Part shown: one piece after another, positions 31,207 to 40,967 of the stretch | How the letters are laid out: each line of letters opens with the position of its first letter | How positions within the stretch are numbered: the stretch's first letter is position 1 | Assembly (NCBI GenBank): GCA_027482195.1 | Contig: JAIXWE010000011.1 | Location: 1 to 44,039 of the forward strand | Length of the DNA: 44,039 nt | Reading direction: 5' to 3' | Origin: Alphaproteobacteria bacterium | GTDB taxonomy: Bacteria; Pseudomonadota; Alphaproteobacteria; Micavibrionales; Micavibrionaceae | Translations under genes and position numbers: made by a program | Notes under the pieces: model-generated | Database searches by the model: none | Told to the model about the DNA's origin: nothing | The model's input: the letters and a program-made list of their open reading frames with translations, nothing else

Positions 31207-33981
31207 TTACGCCTCTTCACCACCGTCTTTCGGCCTTTCATTGCGGGCAATGACCTGATTATTATGTTGGGCGTTCTGAGCCAGCTCCTCGGCTCTGCGC
31301 TCTTGCTGGATTGCAATTGGCACCGCAATGGCTTCGCCGGAAGCTTTGCCAAAACCTTGTGCCACACGCGCCAGATCATCACTCAACGTATAACCGGCAA
31401 TCCCCGTATATTGAACCATCTTGTCGGCAATAGGGGGTTCTTTCTCAGCAAATGAATTTACCTGAGACCCGATAAAACGCATGATGGAGTTGGGGATAAG
31501 GTCGATCAGCTTAAAGCACGACATCGCCATCATATATAAAAGCACCGCATACGCGACGGAATAGAAAAATTTATCAAAAGAATCACGGATGCTGGCAACA
31601 CTGTCTTGCGTCAGGCTTCCGTCATCATTTTGCGCGGGCGTGAAACCCACAAGGTTGCTTAGCACCAAGTCAAAAACAGAGTTTAAAACAACCACCAACG
31701 CCGTGAAGGTGATGAATGCGGCCATCAAACCGAACAACGTCATAATGGGGCGAAGCAGAATCTCAAGAAGCAGATAATATCCATTCGCAGCAGATTGCGC
31801 AGGAATTCCATCACCATCAATGCGAATATGTGCCAATGCCCAAAGAGGCACACCCACCAAAGCCTCGAACACAGATTTAACCCAGCGCGCTGCGGCAAAG
31901 AAGAAATATAAGAAAGGGATGAAGGGAATGATATAATAAAGGATAAATCCAACTGTTAAGCCGACAAGCGCAAAAGACATGAACATGTTCGAAGCCGACA
32001 TGGCGGCCGCCGACATAGATTGGAGTGACTCAGAGGTTTGAAATGCCCCCATCATACTTGACGCACCCGCAAGCAAGGATGTCGCACCCAAATACGTAAT
32101 GGTGCGTTCAATGATCCCGCGCCCAAGGGCCGCCATTTTCGCCAACGGGTGAACCCCATCATTTTCACGCAAATCCATCAAGGCTTTCGTGCCAAACATC
32201 ATGTGGAAAAGAGATGCAATCGGCCCACCTGACTTATTTGTTTTCTCGGCGGCTGTCGGGCTATCTTTCGCAAAGGTTTGAAACACACTTGCCAAGAAAG
32301 ACGCAATTTGATTGTTGGAATTGCTGTGCTCGGTCACTTTTGATGCTTCCCAACTTAAGGGGGCCCCACCTTTTATCTCGGGCACGAATTGCAATTCCGT
32401 ATCAATTCCCAATTGCGCGGTGATTTTCATGGATTTCACAAATTCCATGACCAAAGGATAAGAAGCGGGTTGCGGTAATGTTTGTGCCGCCGATGTCACC
32501 GCGCCGTTAATACCCGCAATTTTGTTAAACCACACGCCCCCACCGGCCCACCCCATATCCAAAATTTCTTGGGTCATGTTGATACTTCCCGCATTGACCC
32601 CTTGGGATTTTAATTGCGCAATCTGGTTTTTGACGAGGGCGTTTAATTGCGCCTGATAATTTTGGGCAATATCTTGGTAGTAAGCACGATTGGGTGTTGT
32701 GCAGGTTTCATCCCACGTGCCGGATACTTGAACACTGCATGGATCGCCTTTTTTCGTGAAACCATACGCCATGCGTTGGCCGAAATTTTTAAGTTCTTGA
32801 TCTTGGATCAAGCTTGTTAGCAAAAGATAGAAAACATTATAAAGCGCAAGCGCTTCGGTTTTCCGGCTTGGAATGGGAAGATTAATAATCCCGCAATAAG
32901 GTTTGATTTTTCCGGGATACCCTTCAGAGATTTTTGGATCATCAATACGCGCACCGAAAATAAAGCGAATATCTTGGCCCATATAAAATTCACGCGCATC
33001 CTTAAAACTTTGCCCCGAAAAGGGAATGGCCGAAGAACCCGATGCGGCTGTGCGCGCAAAATAAGGCTCAACCTTGATCCCCAATAATTGATCATAAATC
33101 GCAATACAGGCTTGGGTTAAAAACATTTGATTCAGCACAGGATCAAAATCTGCGGCTTTTGGCGCGGCAATCAATTCATTTGCGGGCGCGCCCAACGGAT
33201 TGGGACCCGATTTCGCATTGAACACAAGCCAGGCATTGGTGGCAAAACTTGATCCCCATTTTGCCATGTTCAAAACCATATATTGCCCGGCACTGAAGCC
33301 ATATCCCATCGGTACCAAAAGCAAAAGTGCAATGACAAGACGAATGGGGACATAAACCTCGGCAAAGCGTCCGCCAAAAGGTGATCCGGTTTGTGCACTT
33401 TCAAGAATCACAGCAATCAGAAAATAAAAAACCAAAAGCCCAGCAATGCACAACATGCCATAGCCGTAAAATTCAAATAAAATATGAAGTCCAACCATAA
33501 AGGCTGAGATATCACCGGCGGATTGTGGGGCGGCCGAAGATCCGAAAAAGCCGGGAATTTGAAACGTACGGTCCAACATCATCAAAGCCAAATCATTGGC
33601 TGGGCGTGGTGTTTGGAACATGCTTCCGAAAAATTGCGTGGCCTCAGCCGAATGGGTTATGGCCATGAAAATGATGCCCACCATCATCGCCAACAACAAA
33701 CCAATTCCCAAAAGGAAGGAGAGGTAAATAAAGATATGATCAAGATGTTTGCCATCAAAGCGCAACAAACGCCCCGACTCCGCCAACACATCGCGCACGC
33801 CATAACGGCCATAAGAGGCAGATAATGTCATCGGGTGACCGGCGGGCAAAAGCCGGCACAGACGAAAAATTTGCGCCATTAAACTCGCAAACCAAAAATC
33901 ATTTGGCGAAAAATCTTTGAGGCGCGGAAGAATTTCCGGCATCAAGCTGTAACGTGCGATGTCAGATCCGCGCGGTATCAT
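31207..33981 (-). CDS. DotA/TraY-like giant membrane protein B
   Basis: A 924-residue paralogue of the genes on either side and the shortest of the three. It keeps RLLPAGHPMT, DLALMMLDRTFQIPGFFGS, PFGGRFAEVYVPIRLVIALL, MAKWGSSFATNAW, KPYCGIINLP, GWAGGGVWFNKIAGING and GVPLWALAHIRIDGDGIPAQ with the following GYYLLLEILLRPIMTLFG. Its ATG overlaps the stop of gene C by 4 bp (ATGA), so it is translationally coupled to C. The C-terminal tail is charged and Gln/Asn/Glu-rich (QQERRAEELAQNAQHNN). Role in a secretion or conjugation-type pore is inferred from family only. Confidence 0.83.
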   Translation of the reverse strand: MIPRGSDIARYSLMPEILPRLKDFSPNDFWFASLMAQIFRLCRLLPAGHPMTLSASYGRYGVRDVLAESGRLLRFDGKHLDHIFIYLSFLLGIGLLLAMMVGIIFMAITHSAEATQFFGSMFQTPRPANDLALMMLDRTFQIPGFFGSSAAPQSAGDISAFMVGLHILFEFYGYGMLCIAGLLVFYFLIAVILESAQTGSPFGGRFAEVYVPIRLVIALLLLVPMGYGFSAGQYMVLNMAKWGSSFATNAWLVFNAKSGPNPLGAPANELIAAPKAADFDPVLNQMFLTQACIAIYDQLLGIKVEPYFARTAASGSSAIPFSGQSFKDAREFYMGQDIRFIFGARIDDPKISEGYPGKIKPYCGIINLPIPSRKTEALALYNVFYLLLTSLIQDQELKNFGQRMAYGFTKKGDPCSVQVSGTWDETCTTPNRAYYQDIAQNYQAQLNALVKNQIAQLKSQGVNAGSINMTQEILDMGWAGGGVWFNKIAGINGAVTSAAQTLPQPASYPLVMEFVKSMKITAQLGIDTELQFVPEIKGGAPLSWEASKVTEHSNSNNQIASFLASVFQTFAKDSPTAAEKTNKSGGPIASLFHMMFGTKALMDLRENDGVHPLAKMAALGRGIIERTITYLGATSLLAGASSMMGAFQTSESLQSMSAAAMSASNMFMSFALVGLTVGFILYYIIPFIPFLYFFFAAARWVKSVFEALVGVPLWALAHIRIDGDGIPAQSAANGYYLLLEILLRPIMTLFGLMAAFITFTALVVVLNSVFDLVLSNLVGFTPAQNDDGSLTQDSVASIRDSFDKFFYSVAYAVLLYMMAMSCFKLIDLIPNSIMRFIGSQVNSFAEKEPPIADKMVQYTGIAGYTLSDDLARVAQGFGKASGEAIAVPIAIQQERRAEELAQNAQHNNQVIARNERPKDGGEEA

Positions 33982-36900
33982 TTCTCTGGCCTCACATCTT
34001 CGCCTTGGCTTTTAAGATCGGCTAATTTTTGCTCTCGTTGCTGGCTGGCGTTTTTCGCATTTTGCTCGCTTAAAATATCACCCGCACTTTTGGGAATTTT
34101 ATAGACAGCATCAATCGCATCATCGGCCATTTTTTTGCCCAAAGTGAATGTGGGGATCGCGACCATAGATCCGACATTATCGACATGGTCATCGGCAATA
34201 TCACCCGGTCCGAAAGTTTGAACACCTGCTCCCGACCACCGCATGATTCCATCCGGAATAAGGTCAATCAATTTGAACGAAGCGGTACCGATCATGTAAA
34301 CGAGAATAATATACATCACCGTATAAAAGAATTGATCCAACACCCCGCGGGCATAAAGCATGACATCACGTGTATAGCCCGCATTATCAATATATTTGGG
34401 TGAATTCGGATCAGGTATAGTTTGCAAAGCAACACGATCAACACCGGTGATGTTGCCCGTGACCAAATCAAAAATTCCGTTCAAGGTGGCCACAGACCCG
34501 CTGAAAACCGCGAAGGCGGCAATCAAGGAAAATACGGTTAAGACGGGGCGAATAAAAATCTCAAGCAATAAGAAATATCCGCTGCTTGCCTCTTTGCCGG
34601 GAAATCCTTCGCCGCCAAGTTTAAGATGGGCAATCGCCCATAACGGCACGCCCACCAAGGCTTCGAAAATTGTTTTCACCCAACGTCCAACGGCGAAGAA
34701 GAAATACATGAACGGCATGAACGGAATCACATAATAGAGAAGCACACCAACAGACAAACCAACAAAGGCAAAATTAACAAACATTTTCGCAGCCATATAA
34801 CTGGCTTCCCCCAGCTCTTTAAATCCGGGTTTGCCCATGCCGTGCATAATCTGTGACAAGCCACCAAAGGCGGCCGCCCCGGCGGAGATCGTCAAATTCG
34901 ACACGGCTTTTTCAATCAAGGATTTCCCAAGTGCGGATAATGCCGCCAAGGGATGGGTTTCCGCGTTTTGCCGGAAATTAAAAATGGGCGAGGTTCCAAA
35001 GATGGCGTTGATGCCACGCAAAATGGGATTGCCATCATCAAAAACTTTTTCTTTGCCGAATAATTGCTCATTCTCGATCAAAGCTTGGCATGTTTTGTAA
35101 TAAACATCGGCTTGTTCTTGTTCAAACTGGCTGAAGGGCTTGCCGGCTTGGGCGGTGACTTGAGCCGCAGTTGACGGGTTGAACGGCGTACATCCCGCAA
35201 GCGTCATATTCGAATCCGTCATGGCTTTTTCGCCAGAGATTCGTTGCATCACATCCGGATAGCGCGTGATGGTCGGAAGCGCAAAGACGGCGGTGATCAT
35301 ATGTCCGTTAACTTCGGCAATACGGTTATACCAAACGCCAGCTCCGCCCCATCCATATTTTAAGAGTCCCGTATCAATTTCAAAGGGATCTTTTTGTCCC
35401 AAAGTTCCGTAGAAAAAGTCAGAGCGCGCAGCGACCGTGGTGTCAAAAGATTGCGCATATTTTCCGGTGTAATAATCCCACGCCGCCAAAGGCCCGATGC
35501 TGAAAATATATTTATATTTGGTCAATGTTGCTTGCCAAAATTCCGCGGGAACAGGTTGGGTGCAATCACCAATTTCGGGCGCGTCACTTCCGGAAACGTC
35601 TTGAATTTTATTGTCATTAAAATCATGCAAACAATAACTGTAACCTGGTTGATTGGCGGATGCGTTAAAGCTGCGAATCTCCTCACGCTTTTTTTGCGCT
35701 TGGGACATGTTGAGATACATGGTGCGGTTGATTGCTTCGGTCAAAAGATCTTGATCGCGATCCATTTGCCCATTGCGCAAAGGTACCAAATCATCAACCA
35801 AGCGCGCCACGGCAAAAAGATAAGCTTCTTGAACAAATTGTGATACCTGAGAGGATCCGGTTGAGGGGATAATAATCTCACCACATGCGGGATATACGCT
35901 TCCCGGATATTCCCCTTTATATTTATCGGCGCGAATGCCGGCAACAAGGCGAATATCACCACCTTGATAAAAATCTGTGAGACGTTTGAAAATTCCATCC
36001 GCACTTGAAAAACCATTGCGCGGACGAAAGGCCGCAATACTTTCATCGCCTCGGATGGCAAAGATACCGGGTACGGTTATTTTTGGCCCGGGATCATTTG
36101 GAGACGGTGTGTTGTAAGAAAAATCACTGTCGCTTTGCCCCAAAAGCCCAACATAATTGTTGTAAACGCTCATACAGGATCGGATCAAAAGCAATTGGCG
36201 GGTTAAATCACCATATTCTTTTTCCGGCAAACCCGGCTTGGAAACAAGATTGGTTCCCACCGATCCGGTTGGGTTGTTTCCGGTGGCTGTGTTGTAAACA
36301 ATCCACGCGTTGGTGGCGAGGCCTGATCCCATTTTCGCAACATAAAGGGTGATCCATTGCGCACTTGAAAACCCATAGGTGATGGGAATCATCAAACCTA
36401 AAGCCGCAACCACACGAAACGGAACCCACACATTTTGAAAACGTTGCCCAAAAGGTTTTCCTGTTACGGTGGTTTCCAAAACAACTTCGATCACCATGAA
36501 CAGAAAAATGACAATCGCGATTAGAAAAAGGGCGGCGTTGTAAAATCCAAAAAGACCGTGAAGTGCCACTTGGGTGACATTCGGGAAGGGGCCATATTCC
36601 GCCGCATTGGTTGTGACTTCGCTGTTAAAAAGCCCGGGAATTCCCAAGGTGCGGTCCATCATAATAAAGGCGATATCATTGGACGGGTCTTCGGTAAGAA
36701 AGAGATTATTGACGCTTAAGCCAAATTGCCCGGCAAAAGCGGGCGAGGTCAGGGCAAAGAAAATGAGGGAAGCGATATAAAGAAAAATAATCACCGTTCC
36801 GGAAAGAATGGCGAGATAAACCAAAATTTGATCGGCATGTTTCCACGACCATGTCAGATGATGGGCTCCAGCCGCCAAGACATGGCGCACGCCATATGTT

Positions 36901-37097
36901 CCAAAAAACCGGCGTTGCAGATAAGGGTGATCCGCCGGCAACAGACGCACCATTGCCATAATCAACGCCATATACCATGGCAAGGCCCCAAAGCCGGATA
37001 AAAATAAGCCACTTATCCGTGGCACAAGGCCCGGAAGTATGGCATATCCGACGGCTTTTTTAGCCGTAATCAAGGGTTTAACCACGACCCCTCTCAC
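33978..37097 (-). CDS. DotA/TraY-like giant membrane protein C
   Basis: The longest of the three paralogues (1039 residues) and first of the C-B operon. It has PGLVPRISGLFLSGFG, RLLPADHPYL, DIAFIMMDRTLGIPGLFNS, PFGQRFQNVWVPFRVVAALG, VAKMGSGLATNAW, YPACGEIIIP, GWGGAGVWYNRIAEVNG and GVPLWAIAHLKLGGEGFPGK with GYFLLLEIFIRPVLTVFS. The large central region has several cysteines (CLHDF, GDCTQP, LAGCTPF, KTCQAL). The tail is Lys/Glu/Gln-rich. The start is a GTG at 37097; GTG 37085 is also possible. A TATAAT (37126-37121) and a box shared with gene A lie upstream. Confidence 0.83.
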   Translation of the reverse strand: MRGVVVKPLITAKKAVGYAILPGLVPRISGLFLSGFGALPWYMALIMAMVRLLPADHPYLQRRFFGTYGVRHVLAAGAHHLTWSWKHADQILVYLAILSGTVIIFLYIASLIFFALTSPAFAGQFGLSVNNLFLTEDPSNDIAFIMMDRTLGIPGLFNSEVTTNAAEYGPFPNVTQVALHGLFGFYNAALFLIAIVIFLFMVIEVVLETTVTGKPFGQRFQNVWVPFRVVAALGLMIPITYGFSSAQWITLYVAKMGSGLATNAWIVYNTATGNNPTGSVGTNLVSKPGLPEKEYGDLTRQLLLIRSCMSVYNNYVGLLGQSDSDFSYNTPSPNDPGPKITVPGIFAIRGDESIAAFRPRNGFSSADGIFKRLTDFYQGGDIRLVAGIRADKYKGEYPGSVYPACGEIIIPSTGSSQVSQFVQEAYLFAVARLVDDLVPLRNGQMDRDQDLLTEAINRTMYLNMSQAQKKREEIRSFNASANQPGYSYCLHDFNDNKIQDVSGSDAPEIGDCTQPVPAEFWQATLTKYKYIFSIGPLAAWDYYTGKYAQSFDTTVAARSDFFYGTLGQKDPFEIDTGLLKYGWGGAGVWYNRIAEVNGHMITAVFALPTITRYPDVMQRISGEKAMTDSNMTLAGCTPFNPSTAAQVTAQAGKPFSQFEQEQADVYYKTCQALIENEQLFGKEKVFDDGNPILRGINAIFGTSPIFNFRQNAETHPLAALSALGKSLIEKAVSNLTISAGAAAFGGLSQIMHGMGKPGFKELGEASYMAAKMFVNFAFVGLSVGVLLYYVIPFMPFMYFFFAVGRWVKTIFEALVGVPLWAIAHLKLGGEGFPGKEASSGYFLLLEIFIRPVLTVFSLIAAFAVFSGSVATLNGIFDLVTGNITGVDRVALQTIPDPNSPKYIDNAGYTRDVMLYARGVLDQFFYTVMYIILVYMIGTASFKLIDLIPDGIMRWSGAGVQTFGPGDIADDHVDNVGSMVAIPTFTLGKKMADDAIDAVYKIPKSAGDILSEQNAKNASQQREQKLADLKSQGEDVRPEK

Positions 37098-37120
37098 TCC
37101 AGACTGGTTTTTCCAATCTT

Positions 37121-37178
37121 ATTATACCTGCCAAATAGATAAAATTTTATTTAATTTTATAAGCTTAAGTGTATCACA
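37121..37178 (-). promoter_or_regulatory. Upstream box and -10 before DotA-like gene C
   Basis: On the minus strand TGTGATA, 13 bases, AAAATTAAATAAAATTTTA, 13 bases, then a perfect TATAAT (37126-37121), about 25 bases before the gene start. The 19-bp AT-rich element is identical to the one before gene A. No good -35 is seen. Confidence 0.5.
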
Positions 37179-37221
37179 AGCCTAAAGCCGGGGGAAGTTT
37201 TGCTTTTCTTTCAAGGAGTGT

Positions 37222-38901
37222 TTAAGCCGCGCGGGTGAGGGGTTTGTATTTAATCCGATGTGGTGTGTCGGCGTCTAAGCCTAAACGGCGTTTGCGGTCG
37301 GCTTCGTAATCCTCATAATTGCCTTCAAACCATACCACTTGGCTATCGCCCTCAAAGGCCAAAATATGTGTGGCGAGGCGATCCAAAAACCACCGATCGT
37401 GCGAGATCACAACGGCGCATCCCGCGAATTGTTCCAAGGCTTCTTCCAATGCCGATAATGTTTCGGTATCCAAATCGTTGGTCGGTTCATCGAGCAACAA
37501 AACATTCGCACCGGATTTGAGCATTTTGGCAAGATGCACGCGGTTGCGTTCACCGCCCGATAATTGTCCGACCTTTTTCTGCTGATCCGATCCTTTGAAA
37601 TTAAACGCCCCGACATAAGCACGCGAGGGCATCTCAATTTTACCCAATTTCAAAACATCCAATTCATCCGAAATTTCTTCCCACACATTTTTGTTGGGGT
37701 CGAGTGTGTCACGTGACTGATCCACATAACCAAGCTTGACGGTCTCGCCAACGCGGAAGGATCCGCTATCGGGTTGTTCCACTTCGGTGATCATCTTAAA
37801 CAGCGTTGTTTTACCTGCGCCATTCGGTCCAATGATACCGACAATGCCACCAGGTGGTAATTTGAAAGACAAATTCTCGATGAGGAGTTTATCACCAAAC
37901 GCCTTGCTGATATTTTGTGCCTCAACCACCACACCACCCAATCGCGGTGGGGTGGGGATGACGATTTGTGTGCGGTGTTGGGTTGTGTTTTCAGACTCCG
38001 CCAACATTTGTTCATAAGCCGCAATACGTGCTTTTGATTTCTTGCGTCGCCCTTCGGGAGATTGGCGGATCCATTCCAATTCCGTCGCCAAGGTTTTTTG
38101 GCGCGCATCTTCCGTTTTCGATTCTTGCTCAAGCCGTTTACGTTTTTGATCAAGATATGCGGAGTAATTTCCTTCATAAGGAATGCCGCGTCCACGGTCT
38201 AATTCCAAAATCCATCCGGTGACATTATCAAGGAAGTAACGATCATGGGTGACCATGATGACCGTGCCTTTGTAATCTTCCAAATGGCGTTGAAGCCATG
38301 CGACACTTTCGGCATCCAAATGGTTGGTCGGTTCATCCAACAATAATAAATCTGGTTTTTCGAGAAGGAGACGGCACAAGGCGACACGGCGTTTTTCCCC
38401 GCCCGACAATTTCGTTACATCTGCATCCGCTGGTGGGCAACGTAACGCATCAAGGGCGATTTCAATCGTGCGATCAAGTTCCCACCCTTCGGCCGCATCA
38501 ATTTTTTCTTGAAGATCACCCATCTCAGCCATGAGCGCGTCAAAATCGGCATCGGGTTCCGCCATCAATTCGCCGATTTTGTTATAACGCTCCACCATGT
38601 CTTTGATGGGTTGTAACGCGACCATCACATTCTCTAAAACATTTTTGGATGGATCAAGTTGGGGTTCTTGCGCCAAGTATCCGATACGCGCACCAGCCGC
38701 CGCCCACGCTTCGCCAACAAATTCTTTATCAATCCCGGCCATGATTTTCAAAAGGGTTGATTTTCCCGAACCATTTGGCCCCAAAACGCCAATCTTGACC
38801 CCAGGCAGGAAAGAGAGGGTAATGCCATTCAAGACGGTTTTCCCGCCCGCATAGGTTTTGGTTAATCCTTGCATCACGTAAACATATTGATAGCTGGCCA
38901 T
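37222..38901 (-). CDS. ettA: Energy-dependent translational throttle protein EttA (ABC-F)
   Basis: A 559-residue soluble ABC-F protein with two ATP-binding cassettes and no membrane segments. Walker A motifs are GPNGSGKST and GPNGAGKTT; signatures are [13 protein letters not shown] and [13 protein letters not shown]; both Walker B sites read LLLDEPTN-(H/D)-LD. The first domain contains the arm insertion, and a linker helix region with [14 protein letters not shown] follows. EttA binds the ribosomal E site and regulates entry into elongation according to ATP level. The ATG at 38901 has AAGGAG upstream; the track start at 39042 adds 47 residues overlapping the next gene region and is rejected. 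Confidence 0.95.
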   Translation of the reverse strand: MASYQYVYVMQGLTKTYAGGKTVLNGITLSFLPGVKIGVLGPNGSGKSTLLKIMAGIDKEFVGEAWAAAGARIGYLAQEPQLDPSKNVLENVMVALQPIKDMVERYNKIGELMAEPDADFDALMAEMGDLQEKIDAAEGWELDRTIEIALDALRCPPADADVTKLSGGEKRRVALCRLLLEKPDLLLLDEPTNHLDAESVAWLQRHLEDYKGTVIMVTHDRYFLDNVTGWILELDRGRGIPYEGNYSAYLDQKRKRLEQESKTEDARQKTLATELEWIRQSPEGRRKKSKARIAAYEQMLAESENTTQHRTQIVIPTPPRLGGVVVEAQNISKAFGDKLLIENLSFKLPPGGIVGIIGPNGAGKTTLFKMITEVEQPDSGSFRVGETVKLGYVDQSRDTLDPNKNVWEEISDELDVLKLGKIEMPSRAYVGAFNFKGSDQQKKVGQLSGGERNRVHLAKMLKSGANVLLLDEPTNDLDTETLSALEEALEQFAGCAVVISHDRWFLDRLATHILAFEGDSQVVWFEGNYEDYEADRKRRLGLDADTPHRIKYKPLTRAA

Positions 38902-38981
38902 GCGCACTCTCCTTGATAGAATTGCTTTTAGCAGAGTATAATCCCCAAGATCAAACAGAAGATCACAAAAAAGAGGAATCG

Positions 38982-39725
38982 ATGACGGAGAAAAATATTG
39001 CTCAATCAGGGATAGACGACGCCAATCGGGACCGCGCGGCATTTTCGGGGCATGGTTCAGCGTTGGGGGCGGCCGGATTTATAGACCCGCAAGACCAAAA
39101 TAATAATACGGCGGAGTTTTTGGGCCGGCGCGGTGATGTTTTGGCAGTAACTCCACCGATAACTGGTTTTGACGAAATTCGCTTGGCGGCCGCCTGGGAT
39201 CATGCCGAACATGCCGATACCTCCTTTTTGGGAAAATTGCTGAAACGCAAAATGACGGTCGATATCGACCTGGATTTAGGTGTTTTGTATGAAATGAAAG
39301 ACGGGTCGCGCGGTGCGGTGCAGGCTTTTGGCAAATTGATGGGGCGGTATGATGAACCGCCCTTCATCGCTTTGTCGGGGGATGAGCGCACGGGGCGTGC
39401 GGATGGAGAAGACGAATATATCCGCATCAACGGCAAAGCGTGGCCGGATATTAAACGCATATTGACATATATCTATATTTATCGCGGTGTGCCGGATTGG
39501 GCGGGTGCGCGCCCACAAATTCAATTGCGCATCCCAAATCAAAAACCAATGGTTGTCACCTTGGCCTCGCACCACAAAACCAATGTCATTTGTGCCATTG
39601 CCGGGTTGGAAAATGTGCGGGACGGGATTCGCGTGACCAATTACACCGAATATTTCCCCGGACATGCGGAAATGGACCGTGCTTTTGGTTTTGGTTTGCA
39701 ATGGGAAACCGGGCGAAAGAGTTAA
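38982..39725 (+). CDS. TerD-family domain protein
   Basis: A 247-residue protein. The N-terminal 70 residues are low in structure ([14 protein letters not shown]), and the rest is a TerD-like domain: [25 protein letters not shown], then the acidic calcium-site-like [16 protein letters not shown], and [17 protein letters not shown]. TerD-family proteins occur in tellurite resistance and stress operons and bind calcium; the specific function here is unknown. The ATG at 38982 is chosen because GAGGAA lies 3-8 bases upstream; the track start at 38913 has none. It pairs with the TerD gene that follows. Confidence 0.82.
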   Translation: MTEKNIAQSGIDDANRDRAAFSGHGSALGAAGFIDPQDQNNNTAEFLGRRGDVLAVTPPITGFDEIRLAAAWDHAEHADTSFLGKLLKRKMTVDIDLDLGVLYEMKDGSRGAVQAFGKLMGRYDEPPFIALSGDERTGRADGEDEYIRINGKAWPDIKRILTYIYIYRGVPDWAGARPQIQLRIPNQKPMVVTLASHHKTNVICAIAGLENVRDGIRVTNYTEYFPGHAEMDRAFGFGLQWETGRKS

Positions 39726-39789
39726 TTGATTTTAAGATGATTTTAATCTCGCCGTCCCATGCTACAGTAAGATAACAAAAGAGACTTTT

Positions 39790-40434
39790 ATGGCTGATAT
39801 CAAAGTAACATCCACCTCTCAGATCGCTGCGACATCTGATGATTCTGTTTTTCGCTTAAAGCGCGGGGAGCAAGTGAATCTGACCCGAATTGATCCGGCC
39901 TTGAAACAGGTGCATGTCGGCGTGGGGTGGGATGTTGTTGGTTTTGACACCGAAGCCCCCGATTTGGATTGCAGTGTTTTTTTATTGGACAAAAAAAACA
40001 AAACGCGCCGCGACGAAGATTTTGTTTTCTACAACAATGCAAAATCAGATGATGGATGTGTCGAACATTTGGGCGATAACCGCACCGGTGCGGGTGATGG
40101 CGATGATGAAACCATTCGCGTTAAGTTGGATGATGTCCCCTATGATGTACATCATATTATTTTTGTCATCTCAATTTACGATGCGGGTGTGCGTGGCCAC
40201 ACCTTTAAAAACGTGCGCAATTGCTTTTTGCGCATTGTCAATGAAGACACCAAGATCGAATTAATGCGCTTTAATTTGGATGTTGAATTTGAATCCGCAC
40301 CCAAGGCCACGGCCGTCATTGTTGGGTCATTGATGCGCGAAGGACAAAATTGGTTTTTTGATGGTATCGGCACGATGGAAGATGGCGGCCTTCCCAAAAT
40401 CGCCACCGATTACGGGATTACTGTTGCGACGTAA
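39790..40434 (+). CDS. TerD-family calcium-binding stress protein
   Basis: A 214-residue TerD. The signature GDNRTGAGDGDDETI, close to the canonical GDN(L)TG-x-GDGDDE, holds the calcium ligands. VHVGVGWDVVG precedes it and HHIIFVISIYDAG follows, as in TerD, TerE and TerZ. It lies 64 bp after another TerD-like gene on the same strand. No terC or other tellurite gene is in the window, so a role in tellurite resistance is not shown; general envelope or phage-related stress is possible. Confidence 0.9.
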   Translation: MADIKVTSTSQIAATSDDSVFRLKRGEQVNLTRIDPALKQVHVGVGWDVVGFDTEAPDLDCSVFLLDKKNKTRRDEDFVFYNNAKSDDGCVEHLGDNRTGAGDGDDETIRVKLDDVPYDVHHIIFVISIYDAGVRGHTFKNVRNCFLRIVNEDTKIELMRFNLDVEFESAPKATAVIVGSLMREGQNWFFDGIGTMEDGGLPKIATDYGITVAT

Positions 40435-40440
40435 GAACCC

Positions 40441-40947
40441 CTAAAACCCTTGGCCTTTTTTCATGTTGAGAAGCTGTGCAGGTTTGATTTTGGGTGATTT
40501 GCCGCCACCCGATCCGCGTTGATCACCAAAACGTTCTTTCGACCGCAAATGTTTTTCCAACATTTCTTCCATGTCGGGAACAAAACCTTGCTCAATTTGT
40601 GCCACCGTGGCACGGAATAAATTGCATGATTTTTCTTCCCAATCATAAATTTTATTATTCCAAAGCTCGTTTTGAATGCGCAAGGTTTTGACCGACCATT
40701 TGTCTTGAATATGCGGTGTGGCTTGCAACCATAAAATTTGTTCCACACTTGCGCCATTGGCACGTGGCGTGTCGTGAATAATTTGAATTTCGGCTTCTAA
40801 TTCATCCCCGTCTGTGTTCATGCGCACTTCGGCTGAAAGGGTTTGGCCTTTTGCGGAATCGGAGGCCGACCATGGCACAAGCTCATAAGGCCCCAAAACT
40901 TGGAAAGCCCCCAGCATCTCACACATTTCTTTTAAGGTTGCGCGCAT
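40441..40947 (-). CDS. Hypothetical protein, 168 aa
   Basis: I do not recognise a family. The N-terminal half looks like alternating strands (GQTLSAEVRMNTDGDELEAEIQIIHDT) and the second half is helical and charged (FVPDMEEMLEKHLRSKERFG), ending in a Gly/Lys-rich tail (GSGGGKSPKIKPAQLL). There is no signal or membrane segment. It is convergent with the TerD gene (6-bp gap) and follows xseA by 20 bp on the same strand, so it may be cotranscribed with xseA. Confidence 0.65.
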   Translation of the reverse strand: MRATLKEMCEMLGAFQVLGPYELVPWSASDSAKGQTLSAEVRMNTDGDELEAEIQIIHDTPRANGASVEQILWLQATPHIQDKWSVKTLRIQNELWNNKIYDWEEKSCNLFRATVAQIEQGFVPDMEEMLEKHLRSKERFGDQRGSGGGKSPKIKPAQLLNMKKGQGF

Positions 40948-40967
40948 AAAACGAGTATATCAGAAGA

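Noticed and set aside
35394-35843. 149-aa plus-strand ORF inside DotA-like gene C
   Set aside because: Antisense to a clearly conserved coding region and without a ribosome site.
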